DNA of 64,000 nucleotides from Saonia flava (lineage in GTDB: Bacteria; Bacteroidota; Bacteroidia; Flavobacteriales; Flavobacteriaceae), in NCBI RefSeq assembly GCF_011927795.1, contig NZ_JAATJJ010000002.1, positions 620,001 to 684,000 on the forward strand. Direction: 5' to 3'. Below, piece by piece: positions 35,714 through 45,387 of the stretch. Under the pieces are notes generated by a model that searched no databases, was not told where the DNA came from, and saw only the letters and a list, made by a program, of their open reading frames with translations. The translations under genes were made by a program, and so were the position numbers. Every line of letters starts with the position of its first letter. Within the stretch, counting starts at the first letter, position 1.

Positions 35714-37522
35714 CTATCGCCTTAACGAGAAGTGATTTTCCACATACTTGGCCTCCACACGTTGACCCTCTGAGTCTATGTAGGTCAATTTAAACCAGTA
35801 ATCCGTAGAAGGCAATTGTTTGCCATTGTAGGTACCGTCCCATTCCATATTGTTTTCATCAATTTGGCCCAATAGTTTACCAAACTTATCAAAAACAAAC
35901 ACAATTGGATCCTGAAGTTCTGTCATTCCCACAATTTCCCATCGATCATTTACACCGTCTCCATTTGGAGAAAAATATTTTGGAAAACCAACTACCATAA
36001 TACTTTCTGATACCGAGCCACAACCATTTAAATCATTTATCGTAACTATATGCTCTCCTGGCAATACATCTTCAAAATTACCTGAAGACTGATACTCACC
36101 ATCATCCAAGCTATACTCAAAATCACCCTCGACATCGGTAAGTATAGTTACATTATTATATTGCTGCAGATCGTCTATCAAAACATCTGTAATTACGGGA
36201 GCCTTAGAAATATACACTGTAATTGAAAATGTTTCTGAACAGGCCCTTCCGAATTGTTCATTCGTAATTGTTAAATCATAGGTGCCGGCTTCATAAACGT
36301 CAATAGTAGGTGTTATTGCACCTGTACTCCAAAAATAAGTGTACCCAGCACTTGGTGTATCATCTCCAATTGATGTAGATACAATATCGTCACATAAAAA
36401 AACTTCTAATGGAAAGTCCGCTATCGGCATTTCGACACTTGCAAATTCAAATTGCCTGGAAGCATCAAAACATTTGGGGTTGGCCAATGATGAAATCCGC
36501 ACATAAATAGTTTCCGTCCCCACTGTTGTTGTATATTGTTCGGGTAATTTGTTAAATCCGTTCATTGCATCAGACAGAGAACTATGATAACTTACAATAA
36601 ACTCTGAAGGACTTTGGGATCCCAGAGCTTCATTATTTTTCTGAGATAAATCAAAGGAATCGCCCTCCACCAAACAGTAAGCTTCATCTGTAACCATAAA
36701 AGTTATGGGCGCCATAGAAAAGGCTACTTGTACATCACTGTAAATATTGCCCGTAGGGGTTACAACTTCTACCCTATACATGGCAGAAGCGGTTACATTG
36801 ATCATAGGACTGTTTTCTCCAACTATTTGTTGATAGCCTATACCCGTATCCATAAACCAATTGTACAGCGTAGCGTTGGGTGTAGTTGCATCTAAAGCCA
36901 CGGTGTCATTTTCGCAAGCAGCAACTGGTGGGCCCAAGAGATTGCTAATTATGGAACAATCCAAAGCATCATAGGGATTGGTCTCAAAAATGGATCCTGA
37001 AAACTGAATTGAAAATCCTGAATTGTTGTTGCTATAGTTATTTACCAGCAAATAGTAATTCTCACCTGCATTTACATCTAACCAATCTTCATATTGAATT
37101 GAATTTGCCATTCCCGTTGGATCCTCACCAACCCCTATAAATGAACTACTTTCCGAATTATCAAAGAAATTACAACGAATAGGGTCTCCCAAGTTGGAAC
37201 AATCATTTGTTCTATACAGTGCAAAATCCCAATCTTCTGAGGAATCAAAACCAATATTAAACCCTAATTGTCCAGAGGCCATGGTTGTAAACCTATACCA
37301 GCCCGAATTGGATTCAATGGTTCCTGCCATGGTGGACTGTTCCAAACATCCAGATTTAGTGTCGCCATTAAAGTCATCATCACCATAATCATAGGCTCCA
37401 CCGTTTACAGGGGTATTGGTACAAATAGGAATAGCCCCAGAACAGTCAGGTGAAATCTGGGCAGAAACACCGAGCAGTCCTATGAACAAAAGTGTCAAAA
37501 TAAGAGGGCCACACTTTCTCAT
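35714..37522 (-). CDS. secreted protein with type IX secretion type B C-terminal domain (paralogue 2)
   Basis: 602 residues. Signal MRKCGPLILTLLFIGLLGVSAQ, then SPDCSGAIPICTNTPVNGGAYDYGDDDFNG..GCLEQSTMAGTIESNSGWYRFTTM, closely matching paralogue 1, with a longer middle that adds an Ig-like section (about residues 275-460). The C-terminus VGFPKYFSPNGDGVNDRWEIVGMTELQDPIVFVFDKFGKLLGQID is the same type B sorting domain. Surface-exported adhesin-like protein, ligand unknown. It lies 127 bp upstream of paralogue 1, so they are probably separate transcripts. Confidence 0.92.
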   Translation of the reverse strand: MRKCGPLILTLLFIGLLGVSAQISPDCSGAIPICTNTPVNGGAYDYGDDDFNGDTKSGCLEQSTMAGTIESNSGWYRFTTMASGQLGFNIGFDSSEDWDFALYRTNDCSNLGDPIRCNFFDNSESSSFIGVGEDPTGMANSIQYEDWLDVNAGENYYLLVNNYSNNNSGFSIQFSGSIFETNPYDALDCSIISNLLGPPVAACENDTVALDATTPNATLYNWFMDTGIGYQQIVGENSPMINVTASAMYRVEVVTPTGNIYSDVQVAFSMAPITFMVTDEAYCLVEGDSFDLSQKNNEALGSQSPSEFIVSYHSSLSDAMNGFNKLPEQYTTTVGTETIYVRISSLANPKCFDASRQFEFASVEMPIADFPLEVFLCDDIVSTSIGDDTPSAGYTYFWSTGAITPTIDVYEAGTYDLTITNEQFGRACSETFSITVYISKAPVITDVLIDDLQQYNNVTILTDVEGDFEYSLDDGEYQSSGNFEDVLPGEHIVTINDLNGCGSVSESIMVVGFPKYFSPNGDGVNDRWEIVGMTELQDPIVFVFDKFGKLLGQIDENNMEWDGTYNGKQLPSTDYWFKLTYIDSEGQRVEAKYVENHFSLRR

Positions 37523-37657
37523 AAGTAGGGATACTATTTGGAATCATAAAAGTAAACCCCGAATTTTCTTAACACTAATTTATGTTGTGTAACCGTTTGA
37601 ATGTGACATTAACTGCCATTTTATGTATATCTTTGCTCCTCTTTTAAAAAGTATTTA

Positions 37658-38338
37658 ATGAAATTTGATAGTACGTTGGAAGAGCAGTTTGAAGAGATTG
37701 GGGACGAACATGTTTCATCCTCCGAAGACACTCCGTTAAGAAAGGATGCCTTTTTGTTAAATGATGATGAAAAGATTGATATCATTAAGAAAAATGTAAG
37801 GGAAATTATGCTTACCCTTGGTTTGGACTTGGAGGATGATAGCCTAAAAGGAACTCCAAACCGTGTTGCCAAAATGTTCGTTAAAGAAATATTTGGAGGG
37901 TTGCACCCAGACCGTAAACCAAAATCATCTACGTTCGACAATAAATATAAATATGGTGAAATGTTGGTGGAGAAAAACATCACCTTATATTCTACATGTG
38001 AGCACCATTTACTCCCAATTGTTGGCAGGGCCCATGTAGCATATATCTCCAATGGAACAGTTGTTGGACTTTCTAAAATGAACCGTATTGTGGACTATTT
38101 TGCAAAAAGACCACAGGTACAAGAACGATTGAATATACAAATTGTAAAAGAGCTTCAAAAAGTATTGGGAACAGAGGATGTTGCCTGTGTTATAGACGCC
38201 AAACATCTGTGTGTTAATTCTAGGGGTATTCGCGATATAGAAAGCAGTACTGTTACCGCTGAATACGGTGGTAAATTCAAGGAAGAGGCTTTACGCAGAG
38301 AGTTTTTGGATTATATTAACCTAGAGACCAATTTTTAA
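37658..38338 (+). CDS. folE: GTP cyclohydrolase I
   Basis: 226 residues. Converts GTP to 7,8-dihydroneopterin triphosphate, first step of folate (and tetrahydrobiopterin) synthesis. Zinc ligands are in STCEHHLLP (Cys114, His117) and the later cysteine in KHLCVNSRGIRD. The N-terminal about 35 residues are extended and acidic. It begins the folE-cysS run, 15 bp ahead of cysS. Companion to folP at 16732, but not in the same operon. Confidence 0.97.
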   Translation: MKFDSTLEEQFEEIGDEHVSSSEDTPLRKDAFLLNDDEKIDIIKKNVREIMLTLGLDLEDDSLKGTPNRVAKMFVKEIFGGLHPDRKPKSSTFDNKYKYGEMLVEKNITLYSTCEHHLLPIVGRAHVAYISNGTVVGLSKMNRIVDYFAKRPQVQERLNIQIVKELQKVLGTEDVACVIDAKHLCVNSRGIRDIESSTVTAEYGGKFKEEALRREFLDYINLETNF

Positions 38339-38353
38339 TCGTTTTTCCATAGA

Positions 38354-39835
38354 ATGCAACTGTACCAAGAACAAACCTTAAAACTTTACAATACCCTAAC
38401 CAATAAAAAGGAAGTTTTTAAACCTATAAACGAGGGACATGTAGGTATGTACGTCTGTGGCCCAACTGTTTATAGCAATGTGCATTTGGGAAATTGCAGA
38501 ACTTTTATGTCTTTTGACATGATTTTTAGGTATTTAAAACACGTAGGCTACAAAGTACGTTTTGTTCGTAATATCACAGATGCTGGGCATTTGGAAAACG
38601 ATGCAGATGAAGGCGAGGACAAAATTGCCAAAAAGGCAAGATTGGAGCAGATAGAACCCATGGAAGTGGTTCAGCGTTATACTGTTGACTTCCATAATAC
38701 ACTTCAAAAATTTAATTTATTGCCCCCAAGTATAGAGCCAACTGCAACGGGGCATATTATTGAGCAAATTGAAATTATAAAGGATATTCTAGAAAAGGGC
38801 TATGCTTATGAAATCAATGGTTCTGTGTATTTTGATGTGGTCAAATTCAACGAAACCAATGAATATGGTAAGTTAAGTGGTAGAAAATTGGAAGATATGA
38901 TTTCCAATACCCGTGAACTTACCGCCCAAGATGAGAAAAGGAACCCTCAAGATTTTGCCCTTTGGAAAAAAGCGGAACCACAGCATATAATGAGATGGCC
39001 TTCCCCTTGGGGAGATGGCTTCCCTGGTTGGCACTTGGAATGTACTGCCATGAGCACCAAGTATTTGGGTGAAAAATTTGATATTCATGGGGGTGGAATG
39101 GATCTTAAATTTCCCCACCATGAATGTGAAATTGCACAAGCTGAAGCCAGTAATGGGCAATCCCCTGTAAACTATTGGATGCATGCCAATATGCTTACCC
39201 TAAACGGTAAAAAAATGGCAAAGTCAACAGGAAATAATTTGTTGCCCAATGAAATATTTTCTGGGGAAAACGATATTTTGAGTAAACCTTTTGTTGCTTC
39301 CGTAGTTCGCTTTTTTATGATGCAAGCTCATTATGCAAGCATTCTGGATTTAAGTAACGATGCACTCTTGGCATCAGAAAAGGGATATTACAAACTAATG
39401 GATTCTCTTTCTACGTTAGAAAATTTAGAAACAGGGCCAACATCGGATTTTGATGTTGAAACCTGGAAAAATAAGTGTTATAGTGCCATGAACGATGACT
39501 TTAACACCCCCATCCTCATTGCCCAATTGTTCGATGCCGTTAAGCACATTAATCTTATTAAAGAAGGTAAAGAAACAATTACCGATGGCGACAAAGCCAA
39601 ATTAGAAGAGTATATAAATGCCTTTGTTTTTGATGTTCTGGGATTGGAAAACACCAGTGCTTCCGACAATAATTCTGACAAACTATCTGGGGTTGTTGAG
39701 CTTTTGATAGAATTACGAAATGAAGCCCGTAGCAATAAGGATTTTGCAACATCAGATAAAATCAGGGACCAATTGGATGCTATGGGAATACAGCTAAAGG
39801 ATGGAAAAGAAGGCACTACTTATAGTCTTTCATAA
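38354..39835 (+). CDS. cysS: cysteinyl-tRNA synthetase
   Basis: 493 residues, class I synthetase. The HIGH-type motif is in [18 protein letters not shown] near residue 30, KMSKS is [10 protein letters not shown] near residue 285, and the [10 protein letters not shown] block holds the metal-binding cysteine. Cytosolic. 15 bp after folE. Ordinary length and motifs. Confidence 0.97.
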   Translation: MQLYQEQTLKLYNTLTNKKEVFKPINEGHVGMYVCGPTVYSNVHLGNCRTFMSFDMIFRYLKHVGYKVRFVRNITDAGHLENDADEGEDKIAKKARLEQIEPMEVVQRYTVDFHNTLQKFNLLPPSIEPTATGHIIEQIEIIKDILEKGYAYEINGSVYFDVVKFNETNEYGKLSGRKLEDMISNTRELTAQDEKRNPQDFALWKKAEPQHIMRWPSPWGDGFPGWHLECTAMSTKYLGEKFDIHGGGMDLKFPHHECEIAQAEASNGQSPVNYWMHANMLTLNGKKMAKSTGNNLLPNEIFSGENDILSKPFVASVVRFFMMQAHYASILDLSNDALLASEKGYYKLMDSLSTLENLETGPTSDFDVETWKNKCYSAMNDDFNTPILIAQLFDAVKHINLIKEGKETITDGDKAKLEEYINAFVFDVLGLENTSASDNNSDKLSGVVELLIELRNEARSNKDFATSDKIRDQLDAMGIQLKDGKEGTTYSLS

Positions 39836-39858
39836 ATTTTTTTTACCTTTTAAAGGAA

Positions 39859-40080
39859 ATGAAAAAAATACTTATAGCGCCGTTTATCTTTTTGGTAAAA
39901 ACGTACCAATACCTTATTTCACCGTTAACACCGGCCACATGTCGCTATTCTCCCACTTGTTCGCATTATACTATACAGGCCCTAAAAAAGCATGGCCTTT
40001 TTAAAGGTGGATGGTTGTCCATTAAACGTATATTCAGCTGCAACCCATGGGGTGGAAAAGGGTATGACCCTGTACCTTAA
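39859..40080 (+). CDS. yidD: membrane protein insertion efficiency factor YidD
   Basis: 73 residues, [46 protein letters not shown], the signature of the YidD family with its conserved CRYSPTCS and C-terminal GGxGYDPVP. It assists insertion of membrane proteins. Here it sits between cysS and lgt rather than beside yidC or rnpA. Confidence 0.95.
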   Translation: MKKILIAPFIFLVKTYQYLISPLTPATCRYSPTCSHYTIQALKKHGLFKGGWLSIKRIFSCNPWGGKGYDPVP

Positions 40081-40168
40081 TGACATACGTCCAAAAGGTA
40101 TTAATTTAACCTCAACACAAAATCCTTTTCTATCTAAATAACTATATTAGCCCTCCAAAACAACCGAT

Positions 40169-41131
40169 ATGTACTTTTTAGGATTTAATTGGAACCCAAA
40201 TGAAACTCTTTTTAATATTGGGCCTTTACAGATAAAATACTACAATCTTTTATGGATTGCTGCTTTTGCGGTGGGGTGGGTCATCATGAAACGAATCTTC
40301 TTAAATGAAAAAAAGTCCATGGAACAGTTGGACTCACTTTTTATTTATACAGTTTTGGCAACCATGTTGGGCGCAAGATTGGGCCATGTTTTTTTCTATG
40401 ACTGGCCTTATTACCAAAATCATTTAATGGAAATCTTATTACCCATTAGAGAAAATTCCAATGCCTCTCTATTTGGCTTTATAAAGGGATATGAATTTAC
40501 AGGTTTTGCTGGTCTGGCAAGTCATGGTGCGGCCATTGGAGTAATTATTGGCATGTATCTGTACACCCGAAAATTTCCAGAGTTTAAATTGTTGTGGATA
40601 TTGGACCGATTGGTTATTCCTACGGCCATTGGCGCCTTTTGTGTGCGGTTGGGGAATTTCTTTAACTCGGAAATCAACGGAAAAATCACAGAAGGATCTT
40701 TTGCCCTCGCCACTCGTTTTATTCGCGATTCGGATGATATGCCGGCAGCTCGTGCCTTGGCATTAACCAAAGAAAAAACTGCAAGTGCAGCCTATAACGC
40801 AATTGAAAACAATCCTGAGTTTGCTTCTATTTTAGAGGGTATTCCATATAGGCACCCAGCACAATTGTATGAAGGTGTTTGTTATATTTTTGTTTTTTTA
40901 ATACTATACTTCCTGTATTGGAAAACAGATAAGAAAAACCAGTCTGGTTATCTTTTTGGCCTGTTCTTGGTATTACTATGGACAGTACGTTTCTTTGTGG
41001 AGTTTGTTAAGAAAAGTCAGGGTGGTTTTGAGGAATCCCTTGGGCTTTTGTCCACTGGCCAATGGTTGAGCATTCCTTTTATTTTAATCGGGCTGTTCTT
41101 TATGTTCAAGTCCAAGATTCTAAAAAAATAG
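40169..41131 (+). CDS. lgt: prolipoprotein diacylglyceryl transferase
   Basis: 320 residues, about seven membrane helices. Key motifs: FTGFAGLASHGAAIGVIIGMYLYTRKF, AFCVRLGNFFNSEINGKIT (the lgt signature), RHPAQLYEG. It attaches diacylglycerol from phosphatidylglycerol to the lipobox cysteine, so it matures the many lipoproteins in this window. Slightly longer than E. coli Lgt because of a loop at about residues 185-220. Confidence 0.96.
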   Translation: MYFLGFNWNPNETLFNIGPLQIKYYNLLWIAAFAVGWVIMKRIFLNEKKSMEQLDSLFIYTVLATMLGARLGHVFFYDWPYYQNHLMEILLPIRENSNASLFGFIKGYEFTGFAGLASHGAAIGVIIGMYLYTRKFPEFKLLWILDRLVIPTAIGAFCVRLGNFFNSEINGKITEGSFALATRFIRDSDDMPAARALALTKEKTASAAYNAIENNPEFASILEGIPYRHPAQLYEGVCYIFVFLILYFLYWKTDKKNQSGYLFGLFLVLLWTVRFFVEFVKKSQGGFEESLGLLSTGQWLSIPFILIGLFFMFKSKILKK

Positions 41132-41137
41132 TTTCCC

Positions 41138-41626
41138 ATGAAAACTCGGTTGTACCTTTTTTTGTTCATCATCGGAATACTTATCCAAGCTTCTTGTAAG
41201 GATGATGCTAAAAAAGTAATAAAAACAGAGCCTATTTCTTTTAAAAAAGAAGGGGAGCTAACAATTTATAAGGCCAAGACCGATTCTGTCCTAACTAAAT
41301 TGGATATAGAAATTGCCGATAGTGAATATGAAACCCAAACTGGGCTCATGTATCGCGATTCTATGGAAGATGACCAAGGGATGCTTTTTATTTTCCCAGA
41401 AGAGGCCATGCATTCATTTTACATGAAAAACACCAAAATAGCTTTGGATATTGTTTTTATTGGTTCGGATTTAAAAATTGACAGTTTTCAGGAAGGTGCA
41501 AAACCCATGGATGAAACAGGACTTTCTTCTCAAGTCCCTGTGCAATATGTTTTAGAAATTAATGCCGGACTTGCAGAAAAATGGTTGTTGGAAGTAGGTG
41601 ATAGTATTGTCTATTCCAAAAAGTAA
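41138..41626 (+). CDS. DUF192 lipoprotein
   Basis: 162 residues. Signal MKTRLYLFLFIIGILIQASCKDDAKK with the lipobox cysteine at residue 20, followed by the DUF192 domain: LTKLDIEIADSEYETQTGLMYRDSMEDDQGMLFIFPEEAMHSFYMKNTKIALDIVFIGSDLK and YVLEINAGLAEKWLLEVGD. The conserved RDSM and MKNT motifs are present. The family may bind a small ligand; function unknown. It starts 6 bp after lgt. Confidence 0.93.
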   Translation: MKTRLYLFLFIIGILIQASCKDDAKKVIKTEPISFKKEGELTIYKAKTDSVLTKLDIEIADSEYETQTGLMYRDSMEDDQGMLFIFPEEAMHSFYMKNTKIALDIVFIGSDLKIDSFQEGAKPMDETGLSSQVPVQYVLEINAGLAEKWLLEVGDSIVYSKK

Positions 41627-41637
41627 CGTTCCACTTC

Positions 41638-42159
41638 ATGAAATACCTTCTAGAAGGTGAAGAAACCAAACGACTTCTTTTTAGAAGGGTAAAACCTACT
41701 GACTTTAATTCTTGGATGCCCTTTCATGAAGAACCCTTATCCACACAATTTTGGGAAGGTGAACAACCAGAGCCCAAAATTGCTTGCCAAAAATGGTTTG
41801 ATACAGTTTTCTACAGGTACAAAAATAATTTGGGCGGTATGAACGCTCTCATTGACAAAAGTACCAATGCACTCATTGGTCAATGTGGTCTTTTGCTGCA
41901 AACTGTGGACAACATACAAGAATTGGAAATAGGATACTCCATACTGCCCAATTACTGGAAAAATGGGTACGCTACGGAAGCCGCTGCAAAATGTAAAAAT
42001 TATGCTTTTGAAAATAAACTTGCAGCATCCCTTATTTCAATTGTTCATGTAGATAATGTTCCTTCCCAAAAAGTGGCCATAAATAATGGTATGCATTTAG
42101 ATAAAACCACAACCTATAGGGACAATCCCGTTCACATTTTTAGGGTTTATGCCCAATAA
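41638..42159 (+). CDS. GNAT family N-acetyltransferase
   Basis: 173 residues. The RimJ/RimL-type fold is visible: TKRLLFRRVKPTDFNSW, then ELEIGYSILPNYWKNGYATEAAAKCKNYAFE, the acetyl-CoA loop with the NGYATEA motif. Likely acetylates a small amine or a protein N-terminus; substrate unknown. Its stop overlaps the start of the next gene by one base (TAATG). Confidence 0.9.
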   Translation: MKYLLEGEETKRLLFRRVKPTDFNSWMPFHEEPLSTQFWEGEQPEPKIACQKWFDTVFYRYKNNLGGMNALIDKSTNALIGQCGLLLQTVDNIQELEIGYSILPNYWKNGYATEAAAKCKNYAFENKLAASLISIVHVDNVPSQKVAINNGMHLDKTTTYRDNPVHIFRVYAQ

Positions 42160-43445
42160 TGCATAAATTTCTCTTTCTAAAAGAGACATACTTCATGAAC
42201 CCAAAAAAACACTGGGCCCTATTTATAAACAACCAATCCAACAAGGAGCATTTTATTTACTCACTTTTAAAAGAAGATGTACAAGGTTTTGAAGATTTAA
42301 GTAGGTTAAAGGGAGCTCTTTTCTCAAAATTGGCATTGGTAAAATTTATTGATGAAGAAGAAAGGCACGAATCCAAGTTACTTACCAAAGAAACACCGCA
42401 ACTCCTAAAGACCATGTCCAGTGGAGAGCAGAAAAAAGCACTGCTCACCTATCTTTTGGACTCAAAACCCGATTTTCTAATTCTGGACAATCCCTTTGAC
42501 AATCTGGATGTAGATTTTCAAAAAGAATTAAAACAAATACTTGGTACCATATCCCAAGAAATACACATTGTACAACTGGTAAGTAGGAAGATAGATGTGT
42601 TGCCCTTTGTCTCCCATTTTGCCAATCTGGATAACAGGACAGTACATTTTCTTAAAGATTCATCTACTTATTTGAATACTAAAAACGAGAGCGGCATCCT
42701 TTTTAACAAACCCATTCCCCCACCCCTTAAGGTAATTCATTATTCTGATGATGTATTGGTTGCATTAAAAAATGTATCTGTACAGTTTAAAGAAAAACCA
42801 GTGCTCCAGAACATTAATTGGAAAATAAAGCAAGGTGAATTTTGGCAACTTATAGGAAAAAACGGAAGTGGAAAAACCACTATCCTCTCCATGATTACAG
42901 GAGATAGTATTAAAGGCTATGGGCAAGACCTCTATCTTTTTGGCCAGAAAAAAGGAAGTGGGGAAACTGTATGGGACATTAAAAAAAAGATAGGCTACTT
43001 TACCCCATCCATGACCGATAAATTTACCGGTCACCATTCCTTGGAACATATGGTCATTTCCGGTTTGCACGATTCCATTGGATTATACAAAAAACCAACC
43101 GAGACCCAAGTACAATTGGCAAAAGAGTGGTTAGGGCTAATTGGAATGTGGGATAGTAGAAAGACCTATTTTCATGATCTCTCCATGGGTCAAAAACGAC
43201 TTATTATGACCGTAAGAGCCATGGTAAAACATCCCCTTTTACTCATTTTAGATGAGCCCACCGCAGGTCTCGATGATGAAAGTGCCCTGTTGTTTGTACA
43301 TCTGGTAAACAAAATTGCACAAGAAAGTACCACGGCCATCCTCTTTGTCTCCCACAGAACGGAACCGGGATTGGAACCCCAATTTGTATATGAGTTGGCA
43401 ATGACCCCTAATGGTTCTTTAGGAAAAGTTGCCAAAAACAGTTAA
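42159..43445 (+). CDS. soluble ABC ATPase with degenerate first and intact second domain (ModF/PhrA-like)
   Basis: 428 residues with two ATPase halves and no membrane helices. The first half keeps a signature (MSSGEQKKALLTYLL) and a Walker B-like FLILDNPFDNLD but lacks a recognisable Walker A; the first about 60 residues are short of the usual P-loop region, and the catalytic Glu is replaced by Asn. The second half has Walker A (GKNGSGKTTI), signature LSMGQKR and Walker B LLILDEPTAGLDDE. ModF-type proteins carry two such domains. Overlaps the GNAT gene by one base. Role unknown. Confidence 0.85.
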   Translation: MHKFLFLKETYFMNPKKHWALFINNQSNKEHFIYSLLKEDVQGFEDLSRLKGALFSKLALVKFIDEEERHESKLLTKETPQLLKTMSSGEQKKALLTYLLDSKPDFLILDNPFDNLDVDFQKELKQILGTISQEIHIVQLVSRKIDVLPFVSHFANLDNRTVHFLKDSSTYLNTKNESGILFNKPIPPPLKVIHYSDDVLVALKNVSVQFKEKPVLQNINWKIKQGEFWQLIGKNGSGKTTILSMITGDSIKGYGQDLYLFGQKKGSGETVWDIKKKIGYFTPSMTDKFTGHHSLEHMVISGLHDSIGLYKKPTETQVQLAKEWLGLIGMWDSRKTYFHDLSMGQKRLIMTVRAMVKHPLLLILDEPTAGLDDESALLFVHLVNKIAQESTTAILFVSHRTEPGLEPQFVYELAMTPNGSLGKVAKNS

Positions 43446-43492
43446 TTTGTTCCCTACAATAAATGAGGGTGATCATATTATGGCAAAACAAT

Positions 43493-43571
43493 GTCATTCC
43501 GAACTAAGAATTAGGAGGAATCTTATCGTCATGAGATTTCTCGTCGCTCATACCTCGCTCTGTCGAAATGA
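43493..43571. repeat. dispersed palindromic repeat element
   Basis: The sequence opens GTCATTCCGA and closes TCGAAATGA, with AGGAATCT and AGATTTCT inside, so it folds into an imperfect hairpin. Elements of this form (GTCATTCCGA ... TCGAAATGAC) are scattered between genes in many Flavobacteriia genomes. No open frame. It sits between the ABC ATPase gene and the small membrane protein gene. Confidence 0.65.
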
Positions 43572-43613
43572 AAAGTATAAAAACAATCAACTTTAAACTA
43601 AAAACTATCAATT

Positions 43614-44048
43614 ATGACTGCTGAACTTAAAAAAGTCCCAACTTGGTTTTGGGTAGTATCCATCATTTTTTTAATTTGGAACCTAATGGGCGTTACTGCA
43701 TTTTTCGCGGATATTATGATGTCCGATGAAGCATTACAAGCATTACCAGAGAACGAAAGGGACTTGTATGGCAAATACCCGCCATGGACCAAAATAGCCT
43801 ATGCGGTAGCTGTTTTTGGAGGTTTTTTTGGCTGTATAGGTCTTGTCCTGCGAAAACAATGGGCAAAGCCTGTTTTTATACTCTCCCTTATTGGTGTTCT
43901 GGTACAAATGGTCCATAGTTTGTTTATTGCCAAAGCTATGGATGTCTATGGTCCAGGAGCGGCTATTATGCCCGTAATGGTTGTTCTGTTTTCTGTCTTT
44001 TTAATTTGGTTTGCAGGGCATTGTATTAAAAAAGGCTGGATTGGGTAG
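43614..44048 (+). CDS. small four-helix membrane protein
   Basis: 144 residues with four membrane helices at about residues 11-31, 64-83, 88-108 and 115-137. The loop after helix one, DEALQALPENERDLYGKYPPWTK, is polar. The pattern resembles small DoxX-like or sugar-transporter-annotated proteins found in Bacteroidota, but no motif is decisive. It follows a dispersed repeat and precedes a long inverted repeat, so it may belong to an accessory region. Confidence 0.8.
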   Translation: MTAELKKVPTWFWVVSIIFLIWNLMGVTAFFADIMMSDEALQALPENERDLYGKYPPWTKIAYAVAVFGGFFGCIGLVLRKQWAKPVFILSLIGVLVQMVHSLFIAKAMDVYGPGAAIMPVMVVLFSVFLIWFAGHCIKKGWIG

Positions 44049-44121
44049 TACACCTTATAAGAAATTGTTAATTTAAAAACTAAACATATAGGTAGGATAT
44101 CATCAATGATGATATCCCCTT

Positions 44122-44202
44122 GATAGTATTGCATTCGCCCATGGCTAACTTTAATCTGTGCAACTGCGTTGCTCCACATCTTAAAGTAAATGCAATACTA
44201 TC
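44122..44202. repeat. nested inverted repeat upstream of the alpha/beta hydrolase gene
   Basis: Outer arms GATAGTATTGCATT (44122-44135) and AATGCAATACTATC (44189-44202) are perfectly complementary over 14 bp. Inside, ACTTTAA and TTAAAGT pair, then GTG and CAC, and at the centre GCAAC-TGC-GTTGC. The left side carries an extra 12 nt. The element ends 30 bp before the next start codon. Confidence 0.75.
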
Positions 44203-44232
44203 TTTAGGGCTAAACCATAAACTACAGACCAA

Positions 44233-45387
44233 ATGAGACATTTTTATTTCACATTCTTAGTGATTTTCTATTTATCCTTCTATATGCGAGCTCAAAGTCA
44301 AGATACGCTAGTAGACGTTGGGGGTTATAAAATGCATTTTAAGATAATAAAAGGAAAAGGAACTCCAATTCTTTTTGAAGCTGGCGCAGGTAGTGATGCT
44401 TCAGTATGGGACAACATATTAGAAAAAATTCATAAGGTTACAGGTACAACATTAATTACTTATGACCGGTCTGGATTTGGACAAAGTGAATTAAATCCAA
44501 ATTTGAATAACGATTCGGATTTTGGAATAGAGAATGGTATTAAAGAACTAGAGACAGGCCTTTCAAAGTTGGGCTTTGATAATGAAATTGTTCTGGTTTC
44601 CCATTCGTATGGTGGTTTATATAATTTGCTATACACACGTAAGCATCCTAAAAAAGTAAAGTCGGTCATTTTATTAGATGTTACGCTTAACGATTTTTGG
44701 AATGAGGAATTACTGACAATGAGAGATAACAATGTCGATATTAGTACAATAGATAAACCTTCAGGCGACTATTATTTTAATGCCAATTTTAATGAAACCA
44801 TGCGATATGTGAGGAATATACATTTCCCAGAGAACCTCCCAATTATAAATATTTTTCCTGAAAATTCTTTCCCAGGCTTTCCTGAGGTACTTTCAAATAG
44901 ATGGAGAAAACTACACATAGAGCTTGGTGACCATAAGGATAATGTAACAAATATTATCGCCAAAGGAAGTGGTCATGCTGTATTTCAAGATAACCCTTCG
45001 TTAATCATTAATGCAATTATCAAAGCATATTCAAAAACATTGGACGAAGTTCAACAAAATGAGCTATTACAAAAGGCTCTAGATATTGCCATAGAATTAT
45101 CTATTGAAGCTAAAAAGACAGAAATGGAGAATAAGCATTCAGAACATGATTTGAATGAATGGGGATATTCATTTTTGAGAAATGAAGAATTAGATAAGGC
45201 TTTAGAAATTTTAAAATTAAATATAATGCTATTTCCAGAAAGCTGGAATGCATACGATAGTTATGGTGAAGCGTTATCGATAGCAAATAAGAAAGCAGAA
45301 GCAATTGAAATGTATGAGAAATCGATTGAATTAAATCCAGAAAATGAAAATGGAAAAAAAGTATTACTGCAAATGAAACAAGAATAA
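44233..45387 (+). CDS. secreted alpha/beta hydrolase with C-terminal TPR repeats
   Basis: 384 residues. Signal peptide MRHFYFTFLVIFYLSFYMRAQ. Alpha/beta-hydrolase core with oxyanion region FEAGAGSDASVWD, the nucleophile elbow SHSYGG (Ser125; the usual first Gly is Ser) and the late GSGHAVFQDNP with the catalytic His. From about residue 310, TPR-like helices (WGYSFLRNEELDKALEILKLNIMLFP, SYGEALSIANKKAEAIEMYEKSIELNPEN). Likely a periplasmic esterase or lactonase; substrate unknown. AT-rich and flanked by structured repeats on both sides, which suggests it may be an acquired gene. Confidence 0.85.
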   Translation: MRHFYFTFLVIFYLSFYMRAQSQDTLVDVGGYKMHFKIIKGKGTPILFEAGAGSDASVWDNILEKIHKVTGTTLITYDRSGFGQSELNPNLNNDSDFGIENGIKELETGLSKLGFDNEIVLVSHSYGGLYNLLYTRKHPKKVKSVILLDVTLNDFWNEELLTMRDNNVDISTIDKPSGDYYFNANFNETMRYVRNIHFPENLPIINIFPENSFPGFPEVLSNRWRKLHIELGDHKDNVTNIIAKGSGHAVFQDNPSLIINAIIKAYSKTLDEVQQNELLQKALDIAIELSIEAKKTEMENKHSEHDLNEWGYSFLRNEELDKALEILKLNIMLFPESWNAYDSYGEALSIANKKAEAIEMYEKSIELNPENENGKKVLLQMKQE

